Assembly: GCF_003343245.1 (NCBI RefSeq) | Contig: NZ_CP024901.1 | Span: 4,092,001-4,156,000 of the forward strand | Reading direction: 5' to 3' | Length of the DNA stretch: 64,000 nt | DNA from: Photorhabdus laumondii subsp. laumondii | GTDB taxonomy: Bacteria > Pseudomonadota > Gammaproteobacteria > Enterobacterales > Enterobacteriaceae | Part shown: positions 36,472 through 49,000 of the stretch, piece after piece | How the letters are laid out: each line of letters starts with the position of its first letter | Numbering within the stretch: position 1 is the stretch's first letter | Made by a program: the position numbers and the translations under genes | Notes under the pieces: model-generated | Seen by the model: only the letters and a program-made list of their open reading frames with translations | Told to the model about the DNA's origin: nothing | Databases searched by the model: none

Positions 36472-38136
36472 CATAGTAGAAATAGCGGACTCTAAAGCAG
36501 CATTTTCTACTTTATCGGGGTGTACGTTTATTTCAATATTATCCACCAAACCATTATCCATAGTGATAACTCTGTCGGCGATATGAAAATATTTATCGTC
36601 ATGGCTAATAACGATGACGGTTTTTCCATTGCGCTTCATTTCAGAAAGTAATTCATGATAGAAAAATCTTCTATAATTAGGATCTTGATCGGCTGCCCAT
36701 TCATCAAACAAATAAATAGGCGCATCTTCCATATAAGAGATAACCAGAGCTAAGCGTTTACGTTGACCATGAGAAAGCTTAGTTGTGGATAATCTACCAT
36801 CTTTAACCGTGACTTTTTCTGCTAAATCCAATTTTTTCAGATATTGACGAGTTAATTCATCATCGGCAAGTTCACCTTTTCGATTAATTACTGTATCAAA
36901 TAGATAAAAATCTGAATGAATAACACTGTACATATTCAGATAATTCTCTCGATTATCTTCATTAACCACCTTATCATCTATGAAAATATCACCTTCAGAT
37001 TTATTCAATAGACCAATCAACAATTTAGCAAAAGTTGATTTACCACTGCCATTACCGCCTTTAATAATGATAATTTCGCCACGCTGAATATCCAGATTAA
37101 TCGGCCCAACAGAAAAACAATTCCCTTCACCGGCATATTTAAAGCTTATGGAACGCAGGGAAATTCGAGACCATTCTTTAAACTCTCCTGTGTTGGTTAA
37201 TGTTGGCTCCATTGATAAGTTTTCAGAAAACCTTAAGCGATCAATCTTACGTAGAGATATGAGTGCCTTTACTATGGTTTCCTGTGAGGACAAAATAAAA
37301 TCAACAGGGCCCAGCAAAAAGGTCATAATAAAGATAAAGGTAAGAATATCATTGCTTTCTCCTATCTCCCACATAACGTGAGAAAATAAAATAGATCCAA
37401 GCACCAGAAATAATAATATTTGCCCCCAGTTTTCATTCAATTTCCAGAAAATTTCTGATTTAAGATCAGAGTCATTAATCTTTTCTAATGATGGTAAAAC
37501 ACCTCGATTAAAAAATGAATGTTTGCGCTTTTCATTATTATTAAGCTCTTTAACTCCATCTACCAGACTTTTAAACTGTTCATGAAGGCTATCATAATCA
37601 TCACGATATACCTCATCATAAGCTTCGGCTTTACTAATAAAATAACGCGAAACCAAAAGCCCTAACGGGAGAGTGACCAACGTGACCATAAACAGCTCAA
37701 TCGATTTGAATGCCAGAAAACCTAAACATGCAATCACTGTAATCACATGATAAATAAACTGCGGCATGGTAGAAATAGCTCTGGAAATATCACTCACATC
37801 AGATGTTAAACTGGCCTGGACTTTATGCCCGCCAATCCGTTCCAAAATAGCATAAGGGGTATTCAAGATACGTTTCACTAAGGTACTACGAACTTCAAAA
37901 ATAATTTTGACGCTTAACTTTGTCATTAAGTAATTAGCAAAAGAACTCACAACAAACAAGCAGGCAAGCCCGATGAAGAATTTAACTGTCCATGATACTA
38001 AGTCAGCGCTAATCTGTTCTAATGCATCATCGGTAATCAAGGAAATTAACCAAATACTAAAGAAAGCACTAAAAGCACCAACAATACTATTAAAAATAAT
38101 TTTTAACCGATTGGCTTTAACCAAATCAGAGATCAT
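36460..38136 (-). CDS. Cyclic-peptide-type ABC exporter (SyrD/PvdE family)
   Basis: 558 residues: six membrane segments in the first ~300, then an ABC domain with Walker A GGNGSGKST, signature LSHGQRKRLAL and Walker B IYLFDEWAADQDP (the DEWAADQDP box is characteristic of the SyrD/PvdE family). These half-transporters act as homodimers and move peptide siderophores, lipopeptides or their acylated precursors across the inner membrane. Placed between the NRPS block and the tailoring genes. Its final codons come from an ERIC element, so the last few residues are not ancestral. Confidence 0.93.
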   Translation of the reverse strand: MISDLVKANRLKIIFNSIVGAFSAFFSIWLISLITDDALEQISADLVSWTVKFFIGLACLFVVSSFANYLMTKLSVKIIFEVRSTLVKRILNTPYAILERIGGHKVQASLTSDVSDISRAISTMPQFIYHVITVIACLGFLAFKSIELFMVTLVTLPLGLLVSRYFISKAEAYDEVYRDDYDSLHEQFKSLVDGVKELNNNEKRKHSFFNRGVLPSLEKINDSDLKSEIFWKLNENWGQILLFLVLGSILFSHVMWEIGESNDILTFIFIMTFLLGPVDFILSSQETIVKALISLRKIDRLRFSENLSMEPTLTNTGEFKEWSRISLRSISFKYAGEGNCFSVGPINLDIQRGEIIIIKGGNGSGKSTFAKLLIGLLNKSEGDIFIDDKVVNEDNRENYLNMYSVIHSDFYLFDTVINRKGELADDELTRQYLKKLDLAEKVTVKDGRLSTTKLSHGQRKRLALVISYMEDAPIYLFDEWAADQDPNYRRFFYHELLSEMKRNGKTVIVISHDDKYFHIADRVITMDNGLVDNIEINVHPDKVENAALESAISTMYTQ

Positions 38137-38176
38137 CGATATTAACTCCCAAGTAAAATTTTATTATCGCCAGATT

Positions 38177-40015
38177 TTAACAACCTTCACTTTGCCACAG
38201 AGTGATATTCCATCCCCCCATAAAACCTCGGCTAATTATTTTCGGCGTTAACCAAAAACAGTGTTGATAAATAGCATCATCACCATTAATTTGTAAAATC
38301 AACACTTTATAACCTTTATCATAAACATCGATTTTCAACCACTGTAGAAGTTGCTTAAGTTGATCATTAACAAAACTATCAAAGTTATAAATAACTACAT
38401 GGTTTTCATTAAATCGATAGTCGTTTACATCAGCTTGTATTATCTCAATATGACTTTTTTGCTTTATCGCGTTAACATTTTGCTGTGCAATTAATGCCAA
38501 TGATTCAACAATTTCTACTCCGGTAATCTTGCTAAAGTTGTAACTGGATGCACATATAATAGCTCGCCCTCTCCCACACCCCAAATCGATAAATTGAAAG
38601 TCACTGTATTCGATCGGTAGAGACATTAATGCCTTATGAATCACACTGTAATGAGCAGGCATATAGCGAGTACAAATATGAGAATCAATATGCCATTTAT
38701 CGTTAAAAGTCCTTCCATTCGTTTGAACACCTAAATGCTCATCTTGGCTGTCTTGCTGTTCAATCCAGTCAAAAATCTCATCAGGTTCCGTGACGCCAAA
38801 AACAATCCATAATAAGTGATAAAGATTTTCTCCTCGTTGTACCTGAATTTTATTATCCAATATCGCCTTAGCAATAGCAGCGGACGGCTCCTCACTGGTT
38901 GCGCACGCTATTAATGTGTCCACACTGATTTCAATCTCACTATAAAAATCATATTGCGCACACATTGTATTATTAGCATTGAAATCAATATGTACACGCT
39001 CATCTGTTATTTCAATAAACCAACATCCGACCTGCGATATCACTACCCGGTGATAGCTATTGATATCACCTATAGGCCGATAAATATCGGCCCGATATTG
39101 CACCATGTCAAGCAACGCCTGATAGGTTAAGTTCAATTTTTTAAATGAGGGTTCTGGTCGGTAATGCTGTAATAATATGGCATCAGCCAGAGTCTCAACG
39201 GCACCCGGTTTTAATACTGAGTAATGATCACCGCTTACCATGCCATAAGTAATCGTTTGTGTGACATAATCTTGTAACGATGCAATAATTTTCTTTTTTT
39301 CTGCCCGTAGTTGTATGGAGCTTTCACAATAAATAAATGTCATCCTGCCGTTTAATTTGGCCGATGGTACATAATTGCAAGCCATAATAGAGTAGATTTT
39401 ATAAGCCTCAATAAAGCGATCCAGAGCTTCACCTTCAATACCTTGAATCAACCTGGTGCTCACATCATCGATCTCCTCATGGGTATAAGGTTGTCGGTCA
39501 TAGGCGGTAAGAAAACTCTCAATAACCATCAAGTCAACGGTTTTCCCTTCACTTTCCAGCACCAAAGCAACCTCAAAGGCTGTACATGCTCCCACACAAT
39601 AACCCGCCAGTCGATAATGCTCTTGTGGATAAGCTTGCAAAAGTAATGCGGCATAACGTTCAGCCAATGTTTTGACAGAAAGTGTTTCACCCCCCAATAA
39701 TAGGGAGGTTGCATCAAATACCTTAAGGCAAAAATCGGTTTTTATTTTCTCAGCCAAATCAACAAAAGATGATGCTAAAGAATCAGCACCAGGAACCAAA
39801 AATAATGGCGTTTGATCAGTACCCAATGACACCAATTTAATGGCTTCATCTGGCGCTAAAAAAGCAATAATTTCAGCTTTATTCGCCACTACCAAGGCTT
39901 TTAGTTCAGGGGTAAAAACATAACCCGATATAACTTTAAAACCCAATTTGCCGCGCTCAACAAATAACTGCACGCCCGCAGCCGAAGCTTGCCGAATAAT
40001 ATCAATAACTCGCAT
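38177..40015 (-). CDS. Docking domain - thioesterase - methyltransferase protein releasing the peptide
   Basis: 612 residues, ribosome site aaggtgg. Residues 1-55 are a TubC-type N-terminal docking domain (GVQLFVERGKLGFKV...). Residues about 60-290 are an alpha/beta-hydrolase thioesterase whose nucleophile elbow is GYC140VGA: Cys replaces the usual Ser. A GDHYSVL segment provides the His. After a linker, about 470-612 is a class I methyltransferase (FIDLGCGRGRAI, TGVEIVESLA, VIYNFDSF). It receives the chain from the last NRPS (ending EEGWL) and releases it by hydrolysis or ring closure. The methyltransferase target is unclear; it is not within a module. Confidence 0.85.
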   Translation of the reverse strand: MRVIDIIRQASAAGVQLFVERGKLGFKVISGYVFTPELKALVVANKAEIIAFLAPDEAIKLVSLGTDQTPLFLVPGADSLASSFVDLAEKIKTDFCLKVFDATSLLLGGETLSVKTLAERYAALLLQAYPQEHYRLAGYCVGACTAFEVALVLESEGKTVDLMVIESFLTAYDRQPYTHEEIDDVSTRLIQGIEGEALDRFIEAYKIYSIMACNYVPSAKLNGRMTFIYCESSIQLRAEKKKIIASLQDYVTQTITYGMVSGDHYSVLKPGAVETLADAILLQHYRPEPSFKKLNLTYQALLDMVQYRADIYRPIGDINSYHRVVISQVGCWFIEITDERVHIDFNANNTMCAQYDFYSEIEISVDTLIACATSEEPSAAIAKAILDNKIQVQRGENLYHLLWIVFGVTEPDEIFDWIEQQDSQDEHLGVQTNGRTFNDKWHIDSHICTRYMPAHYSVIHKALMSLPIEYSDFQFIDLGCGRGRAIICASSYNFSKITGVEIVESLALIAQQNVNAIKQKSHIEIIQADVNDYRFNENHVVIYNFDSFVNDQLKQLLQWLKIDVYDKGYKVLILQINGDDAIYQHCFWLTPKIISRGFMGGWNITLWQSEGC

Positions 40016-40050
40016 TATTCCACCTTATTTATCAGCGCCTATTTTTATCA

Positions 40051-43000
40051 TCATAACCAGCCTTCTTCCGCCACCGTGTTACATCCCTGATGGCTTTGTT
40101 CAGTTTGTTGCAACTGTTTACGCTCAATCATCAGTGCCAGTACTGCCAGATTAGTGGCCGTCATGACATCGGCAATGCTTATCACTACAGCAAAAGTCTG
40201 TTGTATCTGATGTAAAAACCTCAACAAGGTTAATGAGTTCCCTCCCAATTCGATAAAAGACGCGGCTAAACTCACCATGCTTGACGGTAATTTCAGTGCG
40301 TCGGCACACAGTTGTACCAACTGTTTTTCAATTTCAGTTTCCGCAACACGATCCAATCCTCGCGTAATGCAAGGTTTTGGCTCAGGTAGGGCAGCAAAAT
40401 TCACTTTACCATTAGCCGTAGTTGGTATAGTGGCTATCACAGCATATAGGGTTGGCACCATATACTCTGGTAATCGGGTTTTCAGTTGCTCTCTTATCGG
40501 GGGGATGACAGCATCCGTTTCGGTCCCCTCTGGCATCACCAGCCAGGCACATAGTTGTTTTTCGCTGGTTGCATCGACAGTAACCCGCACAATACTTGTC
40601 GCCACACCATCAATAGCTGACAATGCTGACTCTATTTCGCGGGTTTCGATACGAAAACCTCTGATCTTGACCTGATTATCAAGACGACCGACATAAACCA
40701 GTTCACCCTCGTTATTCCAATAAACACGATCACCGGTTTTATATAAACCTACTGTTTGTTCCGGCAAGATAGCCATTTCAACAAACTGTGCCGCATTTTG
40801 TTCCGGGTTATTCACATAGCCTAAACTTAAAGCATCACCCGCAATGTAGAGTTCACCAATAACATCTGGCGGTACCAATCCACCCTGAGAATCCAAAACA
40901 TAGGTCTGACAATGGGCCAAAGGACGTCCTATCGGCACCACTGAATTTGTTAAGGTATCGAATTGTGTGACATCAATAGCGGTTGCCACAATGGTTGTTT
41001 CTGTCGGTCCATACGTGTTGAATAAACGGATCTTTCCTTGTGTTTTTTGTTGCCATAGCGCCAATAACTCCATTCGCATGGCTTCACCACCGACGATACA
41101 TACCTTCAAATGCTCAACCAGTTGTTCAACATCGTCAGCAGTTAACTGATACGTCCACTCATGCCATAAGGCTGTGGGTACTGAAATCAGTGTGACTTTT
41201 TGTGCATCAATGATCTGACATAACTGTTTAACGCTATACGCTGTTTTATGATTATCCAGAACCAAACGACCACCGGAAAATACCGACAACATTAATTCTT
41301 CGATAAAAATATCAAAACCAATGTTGGCAATTTGCAATACCGCGTGGGCAGAATTTGCCGGATAACAGCGTTGAACCGCCTGATAATAGCTCAGTAAATT
41401 GTGATGGCTGATCTTAATGCCCTTCGGCGTACCCGTTGAACCCGAGGTATACATGATGTAAGCAACACGCTCTTGCGCTGATAATGCCACTTCTCGTGCC
41501 ACAACCGCAGTATCAACCGAGTCAATCTCATCAACCATAACAATACGTTGTTCATCAACAGGCAAAGTGTGGCTTTCAGAACGTTGTGAAACAATAAGCT
41601 GAATATCCGCATCATTAATAATATGGGCAATACGTTCTGTTGGATAATCGGTTGCCAATGGTACAAATGTCGCGTTCGCCTTCAAAATAGCCAAGACGCT
41701 AATCACTACCTCAGGAGTACGGGATAAATAAATACCCACCGTATCATTTACCCCGATACCCCGCGCAATAAGGAGTGTCGCCAGTTTGTCAGCCGCTAAC
41801 GCCAACTGAGCATAATTCATGCTGCCCCAAGGCCCTGACAAGGCCACTTCATCAGGTATCCGACGCGCAATTCGGGCAAATAATTGCGTCACAGATGGGC
41901 AATCATTAGCAATAGATGAGGCATTATGGGCTAATTGATACAAGTGTTGGATTTGACCGGATGCCAGATAATCCGCATGCCCCAAGCGATGATGTTGTGA
42001 AGCTAACATCGATTTTATCGCCGTTTCATAACAGGCTAATATTTGCCCCGCCTGATGTGCCCCAAATACCGATTGGGTCAACGCTAATTGCAGAACCAGA
42101 AAACGATTAGCTGAACTATGATGGCAAACAAAATCATAACCATAATCAACTCGTTCATATTCATGATCATAAGCCTGCTCAGGCTCAGCATCTTGCGTTG
42201 TCTGTAACTCATCAGACACATGAAAATCGACATAGTTAAACAGAGCGCCAGAGTAATCACACTTGAATTCCTCTTGCATAACAGCAACCGGATAATATCG
42301 ATAAGGCCAGCTTGCAGTGCTATATTCGGTTAATTGCTGAATCAACGACGCCCAGGTTTGTTGATGGATATCGGCATTAACCGGCGGCGTATTTAAGAAT
42401 AATCCAAGACAAGATTCAGCTCCCTTCACTTCAAGTCTTCCATGGCTTACCACCGAACTGGTTATCGAGTCAGTACCATTGATTTTCGCCAAGACATAAA
42501 CATGGATTGCCAATAACAAGGTGCGCAGCGGTACTTTTAAGCACGTAGCAAGTTGTTGTAAATCATCATGTAAATAAGATAACTCAAGGCGAGCAGAATA
42601 ATGTTGTGTTGACGCTTTTCCGGTCCAGTCAGGCAACACCGCAGCATTGGCAATGTGCTGCCAATAAGCTTTTTGCTCAGGATCATCAATAGCCGCCAGC
42701 TCCTCAGCAATGTATTCACCGTAATGCGGTAAGTCAGCTCTTGGTGGAATAGAACCGCCAGACAACACCGATAAATAGTTTTCCATAAACTCAACTTGCA
42801 GGTTGGCAACACTCCAACCGTCAAGAATGGCATGTTGATGAGATAGAACCAGTGCAAATGTATTATTAGCATCAATACATACATTAACTCGCCACATCAA
42901 TTCATTTTCAACGAAAAAGTGGCTATTTTCCTGTTCCAGACAATGGTCTAATTGATGCTCAAATTCCTGCACAGAAAGGTGACGCCAATCATTGAGTGTA

Positions 43001-46000
43001 ACCGGCAAAGCAATCGTTTTATGAATATATTGCAACGCTCTCCCTAATTCGAAGTTGTATGTCGCACGCAATAACTCATGGCGTTGTACTATGGCATTAA
43101 ACGCTTGACGAAATGCTTGTTCACTCCACACGGCATTAATCAAATAATGCTCTACAATATGGTAACTTTCATCTTTTAGCTGATGATAAATAGACCCCAT
43201 TTGCAAACTTGACAATGAATATGCATCATCCAATGTTGACTGCTCAATCAATGCCGCCCGTTCGTCATCCGTGAGTAATGAAAAAGCGTGATAAGCCTCT
43301 TTAGAAGAGACAATGTTGCGGTTCAAATCAGGTAACTGCTGCGTTATTTCATCAATACTTTGATAGGCCAAAATATCTTTTACACTGAGTGCCAAACCCG
43401 CCTGTTTAGCCATCGCAACAACACGCACAATTAATATTGAGTCGCCCCCCAAAGCAAAGAAATTATCGTAACGACTCACTTTCTCCTGTTTCAAAACAAC
43501 GGCAAAAATAGAGGCTAATGTTCTTTCAATGTCATTTTGTGGCGCAACATATTCAGTACTGGTAAAAGCACTGGCTTCCGGTACAGGGAGTTTTTCTTTA
43601 TCCACTTTTCCGGTAATACTCACCGAGAAAGCATTCAGACAGACAAATGCACTGGGGATCATGTAATGAGGTAATTGATGCCGTAGCTGTTCTCTGATCC
43701 GTTCAACTAATAACGGTCGTGGCGTTTGAAGATAAGCAATAATTTGTTTATTGCCCGGCTCAATTTCCCGCACCACAGCAATAGCATTCTGCACATCAGG
43801 CAATGCACGAAGCTTGGCATCAATTTCAGCCAGTTCAATACGGAATCCTCGCAGTTTTATTTGATCATCATTACGCCCTAAAAACTCCAGCGTTCCATCA
43901 AATTTTAATCTCGCTTGATCACCCGTGTGATAAATATAACCACAACGACCAGAAAGGTTGTCTTTAACAAATTTTTGTTGCGTTAATTCGCGATTGCGGT
44001 TGTAACCTCTTGCCAAACCGGGGCCACCTACCGCAATTTCACCCACTACCCCCATAGGTACAGGCTCGCCATAAGCATCAAGGATATAAATGTGGGTATT
44101 GGCAAACGGCGTACCGATGGGAACATAGGCATCATCAGGCAAACAGAGATGCGTGACATCACCGTAACTAGCATCAATCACCGATTCTGTTTGTCCATAA
44201 ATATTGAAACAACGGGCATCGGTATGCATCAGCTTTTGTAAACGGTTCAAATCACGACCATACCAAGCTTCGGAACCCACTAATATATGGCGCAGTGAAT
44301 TCAATCGAACTCTGTTTTGTTCAGCATAATCAAGTAAATTTCTCAGAATGACCGGCACAAAATCACCAAATGTCACGTGTTGTTGTTCGATAAGCTGATA
44401 CAAATCCTCTGTGGTAATTAAATCCGACTTGCGACAAATCACCAAGCGGCCACCGGTGGTCAAGCTCTTAACGATATCACCCAGAAAAATATCCACAGCC
44501 AAACCCGCCATTTGCAATACGGTTGGCGGCCGCTGAAATAAACCAAATACCGCATCCCAACCATACAAACGCGCAATCATCGCCGTGTGCTCAACCATCA
44601 CGCCCTTGGGATGGCCCGTTGTTCCTGAGGTGTAAGTCATGTAAGCCAAATTAGTCGCGGTTGAATGACGCTGCGTCACCGCAATATGGGTATTAAGCCG
44701 TGACCGGCTTAATATTTCATCCAATCTCCAGACGTTGTACGCCGAAGCCACCTCAGTAGGCAAACACTGAATATCATCAACCACAACTAATGGCGCACCG
44801 CTATCTTGAAGAATGTATTCAATCCGCTGCAACGGCTGATCAGCATCAAATGGCACATAGGCTAAACCCGCCTTCAAGATGCCAAGTACGGTAATCACCG
44901 AAGCCGCAGTTCGCTCCATACAAACCGCAATAAAGGAATCCGGGGTATAAGCTTTGTCCAACAAAAAGTGAGCGACCTGATTCGCTTGAGCGTTCACTTG
45001 CCGATAAGTGAGATGAAGCTCGCCGTCAATAACCGCTGTTTGTTCCGGGCTCCGTTCCGCCTGTTCTTCGAACAATTGATGAATGCACTTATCAACCGGA
45101 TAAGACTGCCAGTTGTCATTAATATCGACCAACAGATATTGTCTTTCCTGCTCAGTTAACACCGGCAGTTTCGTCAAAGGAGCCGTTTGATATTGCTCAC
45201 TCACTAATGCAGACAGTAAAGTCAGGAACCGTTGGCTGAATCGGGTTATTGTCGACCGTTCGAACAGTTCACAGTTGTATTCAAAACTAAAATCAAGACC
45301 GTTCTCACTTTCACCGGCATCTAAGGTCAAATCGAACTGGGCCGTGACATGTTCGCTATCAAGGGACTCAAATTCAACGTCGCTCAATTGCAATACCTGA
45401 GATTCATTGGTATCCATCGAGAATACGATTTGGAATAGCGGCGAATAACTTGTACTCCGCTCCGGCTGCATTTTTTCAACCAACAATTCAAACGGCAGTA
45501 ACTGATGCGCTTGAGCATCAATATTGACCTGACGAATATACGATAGATATTCAGCAAAAGTGAGATCGGCTTGGTATTGGGTGCGCAGCACGAGCATATT
45601 GACGAAAAAGCCGATAAGCGGCTCAACTTCCGCCTGCAAACGATTCGCAACCGGCGTCCCGATGACAATATCCGGGCTTTGTCCATGACGGGCAAGTAAC
45701 AGGGTAAATGCCGCATGCAATACCACAAACAGGCTCGTATTATGTTGACCGGCAAGCGATTTGAGCCCAGTCAAAAGAGACTTGTCAGCACTAAATTCAA
45801 ATAGCCCACCACGGCTGCCAAGTTGCAATGGACGTGAATGATCCAACGGTAAGTCGTGTACAGGAGGCAACTCATTAAGCTGAGTTAACCAGTAATTAAG
45901 ATCCGTTTGTAACGTTTCACCTTGTAGTTGTTGCCGTTGCCAGACCGCATAATCTTTATATTGAATGGCTAGCGATGGCAAAGCCGGTTGCTGAATGCCT

Positions 46001-49000
46001 TCAAGCAGTTGGCGGTATATGTCGACAAACTCATCAGCAAGCACTTTGATTGACCAACCATCTGATGCGATATGGTGCATGTTGAAGACCATAACGCACT
46101 GATCTTCGGCTATCTTTAGATAGGCCGCTCGCAGCATGACATCGTTCGCTAAATCAAATGGTTGCTCAGCGTGCTGCTGAATAAATTCTTGCACCTGCTG
46201 TTGGCCGCTTTTTTCCCCAAGGCTTCGATAGTCAATACGGTCGATCTTCACCGTTACCTTGTCCAGCACCTCCTGCCATGCACCGGCGGTATCATGCCGA
46301 TAGACCGTTCGCAGCACTTGGTGGCGTTGAACAATGATGTTTATCGCACGTTCAGCGATAGCGAGATTGAACTCCCCTTTGACGGTTAATGCCAACGGCA
46401 TATTATATTGAGGCGTTTGCCCATCTAACTGGTCAATAAACCAAAGCCGTTGCTGGGCAAATGACAATGGAAGCCGCGCCATTTCAGCGACAGGTGTAAT
46501 TGGCGCTATCGCTGCATTACCGCCAGTTGTTATCCGTTGTTCAACGATCAATTGTGCAAGTTCAGCCAAAGTTTGGCTTTCAAAGACGGCCCGAACAGAG
46601 ATCTGTACAGCTAAGGTTTTCTGGATTTCCGATACCAACTTAATCGCCAACAGGGAATGTCCCCCTAGTTTGAAAAAGTTATCGGTACGACCCACTTTAG
46701 GATGGCCTAACAATTGCTGCCACATATCAGCCAGTTGTTCCTCCAGTTCCCCCTGCGGGAGGCAATAGTTCTCGGGTAACGGCTCTTGCGTCTCTACACT
46801 CAATAGCGCTTTGTAGTCAACTTTACCGTTTACCGTCATTGGAATGCTGTCTAGCGAAATAAAGGCATTAGGGACCATATATTCGGGTAAGGTTTGACTT
46901 ATTTGTTCCTTTAGCGCGGCCGGCTCCAGTGGCACATCAGCAACGTAGTATGCAATCAGTTGTTTGTTACCGTTAATCTCATCAGCAGTGACAACCGCCT
47001 GTCTCACCCCATCAATCGCAATAAGTTGGTTCTCAATCTCACCTGGCTCAATACGGAAACCCCGAATTTTTATCTGGCTATCCTTGCGCCCGATATATTC
47101 AATCTCACCATGAACATTAAACCTCACCAGATCACCGGTCCGGTAAAGCCGCTCAACCTCACCGTCGAAAAAAGCAACCTGGATAAAACTTCTCTGCTGC
47201 TCCTCAGGTCTGTTTAAGTAACCTCGGGAGACACCTTTACCACCAACAACCAATTCACCAATGACACCTTGTGGCACCAAATTCAAATGCTCATCAACAA
47301 CATAGGCTTTAACATGACCACCTACCCTGCCAATGGGAACCGACTGCTCAATCTGCAACGCGGATTCAATCAAGTAGTAACTCGCTAAAACGGTTGTTTC
47401 GGTCGGCCCGTAGGTATTCATCACCGGAGGACGGTTTGCTGATGCGAACCAATGCCTGACAATTTCAGCATTAATGGCTTCACCGCCAACGATAACCAAC
47501 CGTAATGTGTCAGGCACCAAAGCGTCGCCACTACTCACCTGATGCCAAAATGCGGTAGGCAAGCTCATTACAGTGATGTTGTGCTGACCACACTGTTGCC
47601 AAAATAGGTCAGCGCTGTTGAGCCAATCATCGTCCCTCAATACTAAAGTGGCCCCTGCACATAGGGTGACAAAACACTCTTCAATGGAAATATCAAATGC
47701 AAATGAGGAGAACTGTAATATGTTGTCGTCAGGTTTAACGGCATACATTGCCAGTGCTGCCGCCACAAAATGGCTCAACTGCGTATGCTCTACCATGACC
47801 CCTTTAGGTTTGCCCGTTGATCCGGAGGTATACATGACATAGGCAAGCTCATCCAAGCTATGGCTGATATTCGGATCATCCGATGCAGTCCCTGAAAACA
47901 GTTCCATTTCCGAGGTTAACAGCTCAACAATGACATTCAGTTCAGCAAACTTGTCTGCATATGTGTTGTTCGTCAACACAACTACCGGCTGACAATCCGT
48001 AATAATGTGATTAATTCGGGATTGAGGGTTGTCAATGTCAATAGGAGTGTAAGCGGCACCGGCTTTCAGTACAGCCAATATACTGACAATCATCTCAGGG
48101 GAACGAGGCAAACATAACGCAACAATATTGCCCGGCCTAACCCCCTTTTCGATTAGGTGATGCGCCAATCGGTTGGCCCGCTGGTTTAATTCGCGATATG
48201 TCAGGGTTTGCGTTTCGCCTGCAACCTGCCATACCAAAGCCGTCGCATCGGATCTTTGTGCTGCCTGACGTTCAAACCGGCATTGCACAGATTCTGTCGT
48301 TGTTGCGATAGAAGATGGTATCGCCAGTTGTTGCCCTAAACGACGCTTTTCGTCTTCATCCAACAACGCTAAAGAGTCTAATGTTTTATAAGGATTTTCG
48401 GCGATATCAATCAACAAGACTTCAAACGATTTGAGTAACCTTGCAATCGTGTGTTCATGGAATAGGCTACTGTTGTACACCACTTCAAACAGAATCGTGT
48501 CACCGTCATCAATCGCATCGAGTTCCAAATCAAATTTAGAGAATGCTTCCCCCGAAGATACCGGCGTAAACACCACGTCATCCAGTCTCGATTCACCGGC
48601 CTCAGTCGTATCCATTGTGAACATGAACTGGAATATCGGTGAATAAGCGATATTCCGACTCACCGCCAATTTCTCCACAAGAACATCAAACGGCAAATCC
48701 TGATTCATTTGTGCTTCAATGTTGACTTGCTTTACATGCTGCACAAACTGCATGAAATCAACCTTGCCCTGATATTCGGTTCTCAACGCCAGCGTATTGA
48801 CAAACAACCCGATCAGTGACTGTAACTCTTTTTGTTTACGGTTAGTGGCCGGTGTACCAATGACAATATCCGTTTGCTGGCTGTAACGAGCGATAAATAC
48901 TGAAAATGCAGCGTGCAATAACATAAACAGAGTCGCACCGGCATCGCCCGCATGTTTACGCAACATCGACGAAGATTGCCGATCCAATCGGAATCGCACC

